Source of the DNA: Billgrantia montanilacus
GTDB lineage: Bacteria > Pseudomonadota > Gammaproteobacteria > Pseudomonadales > Halomonadaceae
DNA length: 64,000 nucleotides
Assembly: GCF_003336675.1 (NCBI RefSeq)
Contig: NZ_QPII01000002.1
Location: 434,001-498,000 of the forward strand
Reading direction: 5' to 3'
The notes under the pieces were generated by a model. That model searched no databases and was not told the origin of the DNA. It saw nothing but the letters and a program-made list of their open reading frames with translations. The position numbers were made by a program, and so were the translations under genes. Position 1 is the stretch's first letter, and each line of letters begins with the position of its first letter. This document shows, piece after piece, positions 25,590 through 34,326 of the stretch.

Positions 25590-28037
25590 ATGCTCACCCT
25601 GATACTGCTCCTGCTGACGATTGTCGGACTCCTGGTGGTCATGCGCCGCGAAGCCGGCGCCGTACCCGCCTTGGCGGTACTGGCCGTACTCGGCTTGGTC
25701 GGCCTGCTCCTGGGCTCCCCGATCCTTGGCCTGCTGCTGCTGATCGGTGCCGCTGGCGTTGCCGCCGCCGGGCTTCCGGCCCTGCGCATCCAGTGGCTAT
25801 CCCCGCGTCTGTTCGCGATGTTCAAGAAGGTAGCTCCGCGGGTTTCCGAAACCGAGCGTACCGCCCTGGAGGCCGGCACCGTGGCATGGGATGGGGAGCT
25901 GTTCTCGGGTCGGCCGCAGTGGACCAGCCTGATGCGTTATCGCGACGATGGCCTGAGCAACGAGGAGCAGGCCTTTCTCGATAACCAGTGCTCGGTCGCC
26001 GCCGGCATGTGCAATAGCTGGGAAATCGCCAAGGAGCGCGCCGACCTCCCGGAGGCACTGTGGCAGTACCTCAAGAAAGAGGGCTTCTTCGGCATGATCA
26101 TTCCCAAGGAGTATGGCGGCCTGGGCTTTTCCGCCAAGGCCCAGTCCATGGTGCTGCAGAAGCTGACCATCAACGAGATGCTGATGATCACGGTGGGCGT
26201 GCCCAACTCCCTGGGGCCAGGCGAATTGCTGCTCAAGTACGGTACCCAGCAGCAGAAGGATCACTACCTGCCCCGGCTGGCCGACGGTCGCGAGATTCCC
26301 TGTTTCGGCCTCACCGGGCCGCGGGCCGGCAGCGACGCCACCTCACTGCCCGACACCGGCATTGTCTGCAAGGAGCTCGTCGACGGCAAGGAGGTGCTGG
26401 GCCTGCGCCTCAACTTCGAGAAGCGCTGGATCACCCTGGCACCCATTGCCACCGTGGTCGGATTGGCCTTTCGCTTGTTCGACCCGGACCACCTGCTGGG
26501 TGATGAGGAAGACCGCGGCATCACCCTCGCCCTGGTGCCCCGCGACACGGCCGGCATGGAAATCGGTCGCCGTCATCATCCCATCGGTAGCCCGTTCCTC
26601 AATGGCCCCATCAAGGGCAAGGATGTCTTCGTACCGCTGGACACCATCATCGGCGGCACCGAGATGATCGGCCAGGGCTGGCGCATGCTGGTGGAGTGCC
26701 TCTCCATCGGCCGCTGCATCACCCTGCCCTCCGGGGCCAGCGGCACCATTCGCTACGCCCTCGGCTGGACCGGCGGATTCGCCCGGGTTCGCCGTCAGTT
26801 CAATGTCCCCGTGGCCGAGATGGAAGGCGTTCAGGAGCCCCTGGCTCGCATGGCCGCCCTGGGCTATATCGCCCAGGCCGCCGTCTACCAGACCGCCAAT
26901 ACCATCGATCGCGGCGAGAAGCCCTCGGTGCCCTCGGCGATCCTCAAGAGCCAGCTCACCGAATTCCAGCGTGACGCTCTCTCCCACGCCATGGACATCC
27001 ATGGCGGCAAGGCCGTGACCCTGGGGCCACGCAACTACATCGGCATCGGCTACAGCAGCAACCCGGTCTCCATCACGGTGGAGGGCGCCAACATCATGAC
27101 CCGCAACCTGATGATCTTCGGGCAGGGCGCCATACGCTGCCACCCCTTCGTCCTGGAGGAGCTGGCCGCCATGGATACCGACGACCTCAAGGCCTTCGAC
27201 CGTGCCTTCTTCGGCCATGCCGGGCTGATTTTCGGCAACGTGGCACGGGCGTTCACTCTGGCCTTTGGTATCGGCAAGGGCAGTGTCCCCTTCGATGCCA
27301 CCGCCGCGCCCTATGCCAAGGACATCAACCGGATTTCCGCCGGTTTCGGGCTCTGTGCCGATGCCGCCATGGCCAGCCTGGGCTCCTCATTGAAGCAGCG
27401 CGAGCTTCTGTCGGCGCGGCTGGGCGACGTACTATCCAACCTCTACCTGGCCTCCATGGTGCTCAAGAGCTGGAAGGAAGGCGACAAGGTCGAGGGTGAG
27501 GCCGCGCTGTTGCATTACAGCTGCACCTTCCTGCTGGAGCGTGCTGAACAGGCGCTGGACGAACTGTTCGACAATATGCCAAATCGTATTCTCGCGGGCA
27601 CACTTCGTGCGGTGGTGATGCCGCTCGGGCGTCGCTGGAAGCGCCCCCACGATACCCTGACCCGAGAGATCGCCCAGGCGGTATCCCGGGACAGCGCGCT
27701 GCGCACCAAGCTGCTACGCAACACCTGGGACGCCCAGGATGGCGTCAAGGACAATCCCCTCGCCCACTACAACGCCCTGCTGCACGAGTACGACCGTGCC
27801 GAGGGGCTCTATCGCACACTCAACAAGGCCTTCGCCAAGGGGGAGCTGCCGATGTATGCCCTGCATCCGGAGCAGCGTGTTGAAGCGGGTCTCGAGGCAG
27901 GGATCATTTCCGAGGAGGATGCGGTCTTCATGCGCACCTTCGAGGCGGAAGTGCTGGAGATGCTCAGCGTCGACGACTTCGAATACGACGAGTTCGCCAC
28001 CGACAAGGATAACATTCTGCGCCACAACGCCGCCTGA
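25590..28037 (+). CDS. fadE: Acyl-CoA dehydrogenase FadE
   Basis: The protein has 815 aa, the length of the large membrane-associated FadE type. Two or three hydrophobic segments (about 1-70) precede the ACAD domains: GFFGMIIPKEYGGLGFS, LTGPRAGSDATSLPD, FEKRWITLAPIA, then DIHGGKAVTLGPRNYIG and a long C-terminal extension (DUF1974-like) typical of FadE. It introduces the trans-2 double bond in beta-oxidation, passing electrons to ETF. A GAGG site precedes ATG 25590. It ends at a bidirectional terminator shared with the permease gene. Confidence 0.95.
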   Translation: MLTLILLLLTIVGLLVVMRREAGAVPALAVLAVLGLVGLLLGSPILGLLLLIGAAGVAAAGLPALRIQWLSPRLFAMFKKVAPRVSETERTALEAGTVAWDGELFSGRPQWTSLMRYRDDGLSNEEQAFLDNQCSVAAGMCNSWEIAKERADLPEALWQYLKKEGFFGMIIPKEYGGLGFSAKAQSMVLQKLTINEMLMITVGVPNSLGPGELLLKYGTQQQKDHYLPRLADGREIPCFGLTGPRAGSDATSLPDTGIVCKELVDGKEVLGLRLNFEKRWITLAPIATVVGLAFRLFDPDHLLGDEEDRGITLALVPRDTAGMEIGRRHHPIGSPFLNGPIKGKDVFVPLDTIIGGTEMIGQGWRMLVECLSIGRCITLPSGASGTIRYALGWTGGFARVRRQFNVPVAEMEGVQEPLARMAALGYIAQAAVYQTANTIDRGEKPSVPSAILKSQLTEFQRDALSHAMDIHGGKAVTLGPRNYIGIGYSSNPVSITVEGANIMTRNLMIFGQGAIRCHPFVLEELAAMDTDDLKAFDRAFFGHAGLIFGNVARAFTLAFGIGKGSVPFDATAAPYAKDINRISAGFGLCADAAMASLGSSLKQRELLSARLGDVLSNLYLASMVLKSWKEGDKVEGEAALLHYSCTFLLERAEQALDELFDNMPNRILAGTLRAVVMPLGRRWKRPHDTLTREIAQAVSRDSALRTKLLRNTWDAQDGVKDNPLAHYNALLHEYDRAEGLYRTLNKAFAKGELPMYALHPEQRVEAGLEAGIISEEDAVFMRTFEAEVLEMLSVDDFEYDEFATDKDNILRHNAA

Positions 28038-28058
28038 TCGCTTACGGCATACCATGAA

Positions 28059-28083
28059 AGCGCCCCGGCAATACCGGGGCGCT
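28059..28083. terminator. Bidirectional terminator between fadE and the permease gene
   Basis: AGCGCCCCGG (28059-28068) and CCGGGGCGCT (28074-28083) form a perfect 10-bp stem with loop CAATA. Weak flanking complementarity (CATGAAA/TTTCATG) extends it. The two genes converge on it. Confidence 0.8.
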
Positions 28084-28094
28084 CTCGTTTCATG

Positions 28095-29972
28095 CTACAG
28101 CGGCCATACCATCAAGATCATCGGTATCGCCACCACCAGCACCACCAGCTCGAGCGGCAGCCCCATGCGCCAGTAATCACCGAAGCGGTAACCGCCTGGG
28201 CCCATCACCAGGGTATTGGACTGGTGGCCGATGGGTGTCAGGAAAGCGCAAGAGGCGCTGACTGCCACAACCATGAGGAATGGATCCATCGATGCATCGA
28301 AACCGTTGGCCAGGCTGACGGCTATGGGTGCCATCAGAACGGCAGCCGCCGCGTTGTTGATAACATCCGACAGCATCATGGTGATCACGAAGAGCCCTAC
28401 CAGGGTAACCACTGCGGGCCACTCCCCCCCCCATACCAGCATCGCCTCTGCGATCAGCGCCGCGCCGCCAGTGGTCTCCAGCGCCTGCCCCACCGGAATC
28501 ATGGCGGCAAGCAGCACGATTACAGGGCCGTCGATGGCCTGGTAGCCGTCACGCAACGGCAGCACTCCCACCAACAGCGAGATCAGTGCCGCACTCGAAA
28601 GAGCCACTGCCGCGGGCAGGACCCCCAGCAGAATGGCCAGGATGGCTGCCGCAAAGATACCCAGTGATACCAGCAGCATGCGCGGCTGGCCCAGCGCCAG
28701 ATTGCGGCTCGCCAGAGGCAAGCACCCCAGCGTTGCCAAGCTCTCGGAGAGCTCGCTCTCGCCACCCTGTAGCAGCAGGACGTCGCCAGCACGAAAACGA
28801 ATATCACGAAGGCGTTGCTTGAGGCGGCCCCCGTCCCGAGCTACCGCCACCAGATGCAACCCGAACTGGTTGTGCAGGCGTAACTGGCTCACGGTACGAT
28901 TAACCATCATGGAGTCGGTTCGCACCACCGCCTCGACCAGTTCAAGCCCCTCGGTATCAACCTCCTTTTTCTTTTCCTTCTTCTCTTTCTTCTCCTTGCG
29001 GTGCTGCTTCCCCGGATTCTCTTGCACCGGCTCCGCGCCGCTCTCCCGAGAAGCCGTCTCGTCGGCCGATACTTCATCCTCTTCAGGCTCGGCGCCGAGC
29101 GAGAGCCCCGCCTTGTCCTCCAGCAGCTTCATCTCCTCGGGGCCCGCCTCCAGCATGATAATATCGCCCTCCCTGAGCACGCCGAAGAAGGCATGGCCGG
29201 CGCGACGCTTGTCATCGCGGACTACCGCCAGTACCGGGATGGTTTCTTCCAGCTCCTGCTGCAGCTCACGCAGGGTCAGTCCGTTGGCCTTGGAGTCCTC
29301 GCCGACCTTGAGCTCGACCAGGTAGTTGGCGGTATCGAACATCGCCTCGGTGGACGCCTTACCGGCGCGCTGGGGGACCAGCCGCCAACCAATCAGCAGA
29401 ATGAAGGCCAGCCCGGCCAAGGCCACCGCCACGCCGACCGGCGAAAAGGAGAACAAACCGAATGCCTCGCCGGAAACCGAGCGACGGTAGCTGGCGATGA
29501 TGATATTGGGCGGAGTGCCGATCAGGGTAGTGAGTCCACCCAGCAGTGAGCCAAAGGCCAGCGGCATCAGCAGCAGGGAGGGAGAGGTGTCGTGCTCTCG
29601 CGCCAGTCGCATGGCCACGGGCAGCAACAGCGCCAAGGCACCGACATTATTCATGAAGCCGGAGAGGACCACGACGGTAACGCTCAACGCCACCAGTTGC
29701 AGGAAGAGGCGGTCGCCGACCTTGAGTACCTGCTCGGCGATCACGTCCACGACCCCGGAACGCTCGAAGCCGCGGCTCACTACCAGTACCGCAGCAACGG
29801 TGATCACCGCAGGATGGCCAAAGCCCAGAAACGCCTGGTCGCCCGGCACCAGGCCCAGCATGACCGACCCCAGCAGCGCCGTCAGCGCCACCAGGTCGTA
29901 GCGAAAGCGCCCCCAGACGAAGGCGGCAAGGGTCAGGCCGAGAACGATGAAGACCAGCGTATGGTCGGCCAT
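28095..29972 (-). CDS. SLC13-family permease with two RCK_C domains
   Basis: The protein has 625 aa. N- and C-terminal halves of a DASS/ArsB-like transporter (FMNNVGALALLLPVAMRLAR; PLAFGSLLGGLTTLIGTPPNI; later VINNAAAAVLMAPIAV and TPIGHQSNTLVMGPGGY) flank a cytoplasmic region with two TrkA-C (RCK_C) domains. A very charged insert (about residues 315-342, ending EKKEKKEKKKEVDTEG) separates the two RCK_C domains. It probably exchanges a dicarboxylate or sulfate with sodium; the cargo is unknown. ATG 29972 follows GGGAGGTG by six bases. Confidence 0.88.
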   Translation of the reverse strand: MADHTLVFIVLGLTLAAFVWGRFRYDLVALTALLGSVMLGLVPGDQAFLGFGHPAVITVAAVLVVSRGFERSGVVDVIAEQVLKVGDRLFLQLVALSVTVVVLSGFMNNVGALALLLPVAMRLAREHDTSPSLLLMPLAFGSLLGGLTTLIGTPPNIIIASYRRSVSGEAFGLFSFSPVGVAVALAGLAFILLIGWRLVPQRAGKASTEAMFDTANYLVELKVGEDSKANGLTLRELQQELEETIPVLAVVRDDKRRAGHAFFGVLREGDIIMLEAGPEEMKLLEDKAGLSLGAEPEEDEVSADETASRESGAEPVQENPGKQHRKEKKEKKEKKKEVDTEGLELVEAVVRTDSMMVNRTVSQLRLHNQFGLHLVAVARDGGRLKQRLRDIRFRAGDVLLLQGGESELSESLATLGCLPLASRNLALGQPRMLLVSLGIFAAAILAILLGVLPAAVALSSAALISLLVGVLPLRDGYQAIDGPVIVLLAAMIPVGQALETTGGAALIAEAMLVWGGEWPAVVTLVGLFVITMMLSDVINNAAAAVLMAPIAVSLANGFDASMDPFLMVVAVSASCAFLTPIGHQSNTLVMGPGGYRFGDYWRMGLPLELVVLVVAIPMILMVWPL

Positions 29973-30068
29973 CCGGTCACCTCCCTGTGATTGCAATGCG
30001 TTCCAGCACAACAGCAGTCAGGGAAAAAATCCAGCCTTTTCCGCAGGATCCCGCCCTACGCTGAGGCA

Positions 30069-30093
30069 CAAAAAACCCGGACTGAGCCGGGTT
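30069..30093 (-). terminator. Rho-independent terminator for the acyl-CoA gene run
   Basis: On the minus strand AACCCGG pairs with CCGGGTT across a 6-base loop and is followed by TTTTTTG. It sits beyond the inverted-repeat element at 30100-30188 that separates it from the crotonase stop codon. Confidence 0.85.
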
Positions 30094-30099
30094 GTCTGC

Positions 30100-30188
30100 C
30101 TAGGAGCCTGTCGGATTTGACCGATCGTCACGAGAGAGTTGGATTTCGAGACAAGTCTATCGCAGCGTTAAGTCCGACAGGCTCCTAG
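30100..30188. mobile_element. MITE-like element with 16-bp perfect terminal inverted repeats
   Basis: CTAGGAGCCTGTCGGA (30100-30115) is the exact reverse complement of the sequence at 30173-30188. The 57-base centre has no coding capacity. The outermost CTAG is itself palindromic and could include a target-site duplication. The ends look like those of transposon-derived miniature elements. It lies between the crotonase stop (30195) and its terminator (30069-30093). Confidence 0.7.
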
Positions 30189-30194
30189 AGAACG

Positions 30195-31004
30195 CTATTT
30201 GGCCATCTTTTCCAGCATGGCATCCACCGCATCCAGGTGTTCCGGCTCGTTGTGGCACATCCCCTGGAAAACCGCGCAGACATCGAGGAAATCCTTGAGC
30301 TCCATGCGACTGCCCATCTTCATCAAACGCTTGGTCAGACGGGTCGCCTTGGGTGGCTGGGCGGCCATCCGGGCAGCAAGCTCTGCGACACGCTCCATCA
30401 AGGCGTCCGGCTCGGTGACGTCCAGCACGATGCCGTACGTCTTCGCTTCATCAGCATCGATCACGCGGCCGGAGAGAGTCAGCTCGAAGGCGCGCTGATA
30501 GCCGATCAGGCGCTGCATGAACCAGGCACCACCGTCACCGGGGATAATGCCCAGGTTGAGGAAGGTCTCGCCGAACTTCGCCTTTTTCGAGGCGATACGG
30601 ATATCCGCCATATTGGCCAGGTCGAAGCCGGCGCCGATGGCCGGGCCGTTGACCGCTGCGATGATCGGCACCTCCACCGCCTGGAGGGCCAGCGGGATAC
30701 GCTGGATGCCACGCCGGTAGCGAGCGGCGACCTCGGCCACGTCGCCGGCGAAGTCGCCGCCGCGGCTGGCCATGTCCTTGACGTTGCCACCGGCCGAGAA
30801 GGCACTGCCCTCGCCGGTGATCACCAGTACCGAGACATCGTCGCAGTCGTTGACCCACTCGGCGGTGGCGACGATGTCATCCACCAGGGCGGTGCCGGTC
30901 AGGGCGTTACGCACGTCATGGCGGTCCAGGGTCAAGGTCGCCACCCGCCCTTCCAGGCTCAGGCGCGCGTCGGTCAGAGTCGGTTGAGACGTGGAGTGGC
31001 TCAT
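30195..31004 (-). CDS. Enoyl-CoA hydratase/isomerase (crotonase) family protein 2
   Basis: The protein has 269 aa. It has the crotonase oxyanion-hole motifs SAGGNVKDMA (about residues 74-83) and AAVNGPAIGAGFDLA, and the FGETFLNLGIIPGDGGAWF block that carries the catalytic glutamate of hydratases. ATG 31004 overlaps the acyl-CoA ligase stop by four bases. It adds water to, or isomerises, a 2-enoyl-CoA; the acyl chain is unknown. It is the last gene of a three-gene run with the ligase and the other crotonase. Confidence 0.88.
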   Translation of the reverse strand: MSHSTSQPTLTDARLSLEGRVATLTLDRHDVRNALTGTALVDDIVATAEWVNDCDDVSVLVITGEGSAFSAGGNVKDMASRGGDFAGDVAEVAARYRRGIQRIPLALQAVEVPIIAAVNGPAIGAGFDLANMADIRIASKKAKFGETFLNLGIIPGDGGAWFMQRLIGYQRAFELTLSGRVIDADEAKTYGIVLDVTEPDALMERVAELAARMAAQPPKATRLTKRLMKMGSRMELKDFLDVCAVFQGMCHNEPEHLDAVDAMLEKMAK

Positions 31005-33205
31005 GCGTGGGCTTCCTTGTCAGTGCTCTCTATGGTGCGATCCACGATAACCCGAGCATCCACCACGGCATAGCCATCGGCATGGGCAATCACCGGATTG
31101 AGATCCAGCTCGGAAAGCTGTGGATAGGCTTCGACGATCCGCGATACCGTCAACAGCAGGTCGACCAGGGCCCCCTTGTCCACGGCCGACTCGCCACGCA
31201 CCCCGGAAAGGATCTTCTTCGCCTTGATCTGCTCGACCATGCTGCACGCATCATGGCGTGTCAGCGGTATCGAGCGGAAGGCCACGTCCTCGAGTATCTC
31301 GACAAAGATACCACCCAGGCCGAACATCAGCACCGGGCCGAAGATGGGGTCCCGAATCACACCGACGATGACCTCCACCCCCTTCCTGGCCATGGGTGTC
31401 ACCAGCATCCCTTCGATTTCGGCATCGGGATCGTAGGCCCGACAAGCACCCAGTATCTCCGCACGGGCCTGCCGCAGCGCCTGCTCGCCAACCAGGTTGA
31501 GCTTGACGCCACCGGCGTCGGACTTGTGCAGGATGTCCCTGGAGACCACCTTCATGGCCAGCGGCGTATCGCCGGCGGCACCACGGAACCGGGCGGCGGC
31601 CTCGACCAGTTCCTCTTCACTGCGAACCACCAGTTCAAGGGGCACATCGATACCATGGTCGCGCAAGAGCTGCTTGGCCTCGTACTCGAAGAGATCTCGC
31701 CCTTCGGCCTGGGCTTGCGCGAACAGGGCGGAAAGCGCCGGCTTCGGTTCCACGGCGGTTTCCGGTGGCTGGCCATGGCTCTGCGCCAGGTACTGGCCGC
31801 GCTCGCCCAGGGCCGCCAGCACCCTGACCGACTGCTCGATGGAGGCGTAGATGGGCAGGCCTGCCTCATGCAGGCGGCGCAGGGCAGGCGGCTTGATCGG
31901 CGTATAGAGGCTATAGATCACCAGCGGCTTGGTGGTGGCATGGGAGAGATCCACCATGGCCTCGGCGCCACGCATCTCGTCGCCCAGCAGCGACTCGGCG
32001 AAGCGGATGCTGTAGCCGCCGAACATGCCGACCAGGAAGACGCTGTCGACATTGTCGTCCTCGGCAACGATCTCCATGCAGGTGGCCAGCAAGGAGGGGT
32101 GGGCGTCGGTGGAGCCGGCCACGTCCACCGGGTTTACGGTGGACGCCTGGGGTATCAGGATGTCGCGCAGGCGCTGACGGGTCGTATCGGAGAGTTCGGC
32201 AAGCTCGAGTCCCGCCTCGGCCAGGCGGTCCGAGGCGATGGTCGCCTGGCCGCCGCCGTCCGAGATCACCGCCACGCGCTTGCCCCGCGCCTTCTGCAAC
32301 AGCCCCAGCCCCTCGGCCACCGGCAGGATCTCGTCGGAATACTGTACGACGCTGACCCCGGCCTGGCGCAGCAGGTCCACGGTCATGGCGTAGCTGCCGG
32401 CCAGGGCGCCGGTATGGGAGCTGGCGGCTTTCTGGCCCTGCTCCGTGGAGCCGGACTTATAGACCACCACCGGTTTCATGGCGGTGACTTCCCGGGCCAC
32501 TTCCAGGAACTTGCGACCGTCGCGAAAGCCTTCCACATAAAGAGCGGCGACCCGCGTGTTCTCATCCTCGCCCAGGTAGCGAAGGTAGTCGTTGAAGCCA
32601 ATGTCGCTCTGGTTGCCCGGGCCCACATAGGTGCTGAAGCCTACCTGGCCGTTGTGCTGTGCCTCCAGCGCCAGCGACAGCAGCATGTTGCCGGACTGGG
32701 AGATGATGCCCACATCGCCCGCCTTGACGTTGTCGAGCGCCAGCAGGTTGATCCTGTGGTGCAGATTGAACACGCCCGACGTATTGGGGCCGATGATACG
32801 CACGCCGTGTGCCTCGGCCCTGGCCATCATCTCGCGCTCGAGGGCGGCCCCTTCGTCGCCGGTCTCGGCGAAGCCACTTGCCAGGATGATCGCCCCCTTG
32901 ATGCCACGCCGTCCGCACTCGGCGACGAGGGCAGGCACGGTGGCCGCCGGGGTACAGATCAGGGCGAGCTGGGGATTGCCCGGGATGGCCGTCACCGAGG
33001 GCCACGCCTTGATCCCCAGGATCATGTCAGCCTTGGGATTGATCGGGTAGATATCGCCTTTGTAGCCGTCCTTGACCAGGCCGACCATGGCCTTGTAGCC
33101 GCGCTTGGTGGGGTCGCTCGAAGCCCCGATCACGGCAATGCCGGTCGGCGCCAGGATGTCGTGCAGCGGGCTGCGGGTCGGCAGATGTCCTTCGATGGGA
33201 TTCAT
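31001..33205 (-). CDS. ADP-forming acyl-CoA ligase (acetate-CoA ligase family)
   Basis: The protein has 734 aa and is a fused-subunit ligase. It has an N-terminal CoA-binding domain (VIGASSDPTKRGYKAMVGLVK), succinyl-CoA-synthetase-like ligase domains with the phospho-His region KAASSHTGALAGS, and a C-terminal ATP-grasp domain (VSRDILHKSDAGGVKLNL; GGIFVEILEDVAFRSIPL). It reversibly makes acyl-CoA from acid, ATP and CoA, giving ADP. ATG 33205 is preferred; a GTG at 33229 overlaps the previous stop (GTGA). Sandwiched between two crotonases, it probably activates an unsaturated or aromatic side-chain acid. Confidence 0.9.
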   Translation of the reverse strand: MNPIEGHLPTRSPLHDILAPTGIAVIGASSDPTKRGYKAMVGLVKDGYKGDIYPINPKADMILGIKAWPSVTAIPGNPQLALICTPAATVPALVAECGRRGIKGAIILASGFAETGDEGAALEREMMARAEAHGVRIIGPNTSGVFNLHHRINLLALDNVKAGDVGIISQSGNMLLSLALEAQHNGQVGFSTYVGPGNQSDIGFNDYLRYLGEDENTRVAALYVEGFRDGRKFLEVAREVTAMKPVVVYKSGSTEQGQKAASSHTGALAGSYAMTVDLLRQAGVSVVQYSDEILPVAEGLGLLQKARGKRVAVISDGGGQATIASDRLAEAGLELAELSDTTRQRLRDILIPQASTVNPVDVAGSTDAHPSLLATCMEIVAEDDNVDSVFLVGMFGGYSIRFAESLLGDEMRGAEAMVDLSHATTKPLVIYSLYTPIKPPALRRLHEAGLPIYASIEQSVRVLAALGERGQYLAQSHGQPPETAVEPKPALSALFAQAQAEGRDLFEYEAKQLLRDHGIDVPLELVVRSEEELVEAAARFRGAAGDTPLAMKVVSRDILHKSDAGGVKLNLVGEQALRQARAEILGACRAYDPDAEIEGMLVTPMARKGVEVIVGVIRDPIFGPVLMFGLGGIFVEILEDVAFRSIPLTRHDACSMVEQIKAKKILSGVRGESAVDKGALVDLLLTVSRIVEAYPQLSELDLNPVIAHADGYAVVDARVIVDRTIESTDKEAHA

Positions 33206-33225
33206 GTCTCGCTTACCTTGGCCTG

Positions 33226-34032
33226 TCACTGGCCCTTGAAGTTCGGGGTACGTTTCTCGGCGAAGGCGTCGACGCCCTCCTGCCAGTCTTCGGTGGTCGA
33301 ACAGGTGAAGACGGCGTCCAGCTCCTGCTGCAGCTGCCCTTCCAGGTCGGTGTGTCCGCCCTGGTTCACCAGGCGCTTGAGCATGGCGATGGAGACAGGA
33401 GCCTGCTTCGCCAGATCGCCCGCCAGGCGGTGCGCCTCGTTCAACAGCGAATCCTGGGGCCAGCTCGAGGTGGCCAGACCGATCCGCTTCGCCTCCTCGC
33501 CATCGATACGCCTGCCGGTGAACAGCAGCTGGCGCGCCATGTTCAGGCCCACCAGCTGGGGCAGGATCTTGGAAACACCGCCGCCCACGCAGGTACCGAT
33601 ACTGGTCTCCGGGAAGCCGATCTGTGCCTCGTCGGCCATGACGATGAAGTCACAGGAAACCGCCATCTCGGCGCCGGCACCCAGGGCATAGCCGTTGACG
33701 GCCGCAATCACCGGCTTCCGCAGGCGCAAGATCGCTTCGCAGACGTCGTTGCCGAGCTGCAGGTACTGACGACGCTGGAACAGCGTGCGCTTGGCGCCTC
33801 CATGCTCCTTCATGTCGGCGCCGACACAGAAGGCGCGACCCTCACCGGTCAGGATCACGGCACGAATGTCGTCATCCGCTTCGGCGCTGGCCAGCGCCGC
33901 CAGCAGATCGGTATAGAGGGTCTCCACGACGGCATTCAGGCGATGGGGGCGATTGAAGCGTATCTCCATGACGCCACCCGTATGGATGATATTCAGGGTT
34001 TCGGGACTGGAGCTGGAACTGGGTTGACTCAT
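33226..34032 (-). CDS. Enoyl-CoA hydratase/isomerase (crotonase) family protein 1
   Basis: The protein has 268 aa. It has RPHRLNAVVETLY, the GRAFCVGADMKEHGG oxyanion motif, AAVNGYALGAGAEMA and GFPETSIGTCVGGG in the place of the usual catalytic-glutamate block, which is less canonical than in the second crotonase. The Ser-rich leader (MSQPSSSSS) is unusual. It is the first gene of the acyl-CoA run, divergent from the RpiR regulator across 294 bases. A CaiD-, MenB- or feruloyl-CoA-type reaction is possible; sequence alone does not decide. Confidence 0.87.
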   Translation of the reverse strand: MSQPSSSSSPETLNIIHTGGVMEIRFNRPHRLNAVVETLYTDLLAALASAEADDDIRAVILTGEGRAFCVGADMKEHGGAKRTLFQRRQYLQLGNDVCEAILRLRKPVIAAVNGYALGAGAEMAVSCDFIVMADEAQIGFPETSIGTCVGGGVSKILPQLVGLNMARQLLFTGRRIDGEEAKRIGLATSSWPQDSLLNEAHRLAGDLAKQAPVSIAMLKRLVNQGGHTDLEGQLQQELDAVFTCSTTEDWQEGVDAFAEKRTPNFKGQ

Positions 34033-34216
34033 GGGCGAACCGGACACTCTAGTGATCGACGATGGCTGTGAATGACTGCATAACGCCCGATAGCGCAACC
34101 TCGGACGGAAACAAACGTACCGTTATGAAAACCATATTGGCACAGATGTATTGTTGGCATCCTAGCCAAGCCACGGACCCTCGTCAATACGCACGTATTG
34201 CAAAACAACAGAACGA

Positions 34217-34230
34217 GAAACAAATGTTTC
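34217..34230. promoter_or_regulatory. 14-bp inverted repeat in the divergent RpiR/crotonase promoter region
   Basis: GAAACA-AA-TGTTTC has perfect 6-bp half-sites (two central bases unpaired). It lies 97 bases before the RpiR start and 185 bases before the crotonase start. The rest of the interval (34033-34326) is AT-richer than its surroundings and holds no ORF that I accept. Confidence 0.5.
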
Positions 34231-34326
34231 ATTTATTGACGAAGTCCATGCGTTACAATGCCGAGCGACGGCTACCGGCCGCCCGCATCATGCCACTGGG
34301 GTACCGCGCCCCTGCAGGAGACCGAC

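Noticed and set aside
31007-33691. Very long plus-strand ORF (894 codons) opposite the acyl-CoA ligase
   Set aside because: It is the mirror frame of a strongly recognised ligase gene. It shows no domain motifs and has the His/Gly/Arg-rich composition of GC-rich shadow frames.
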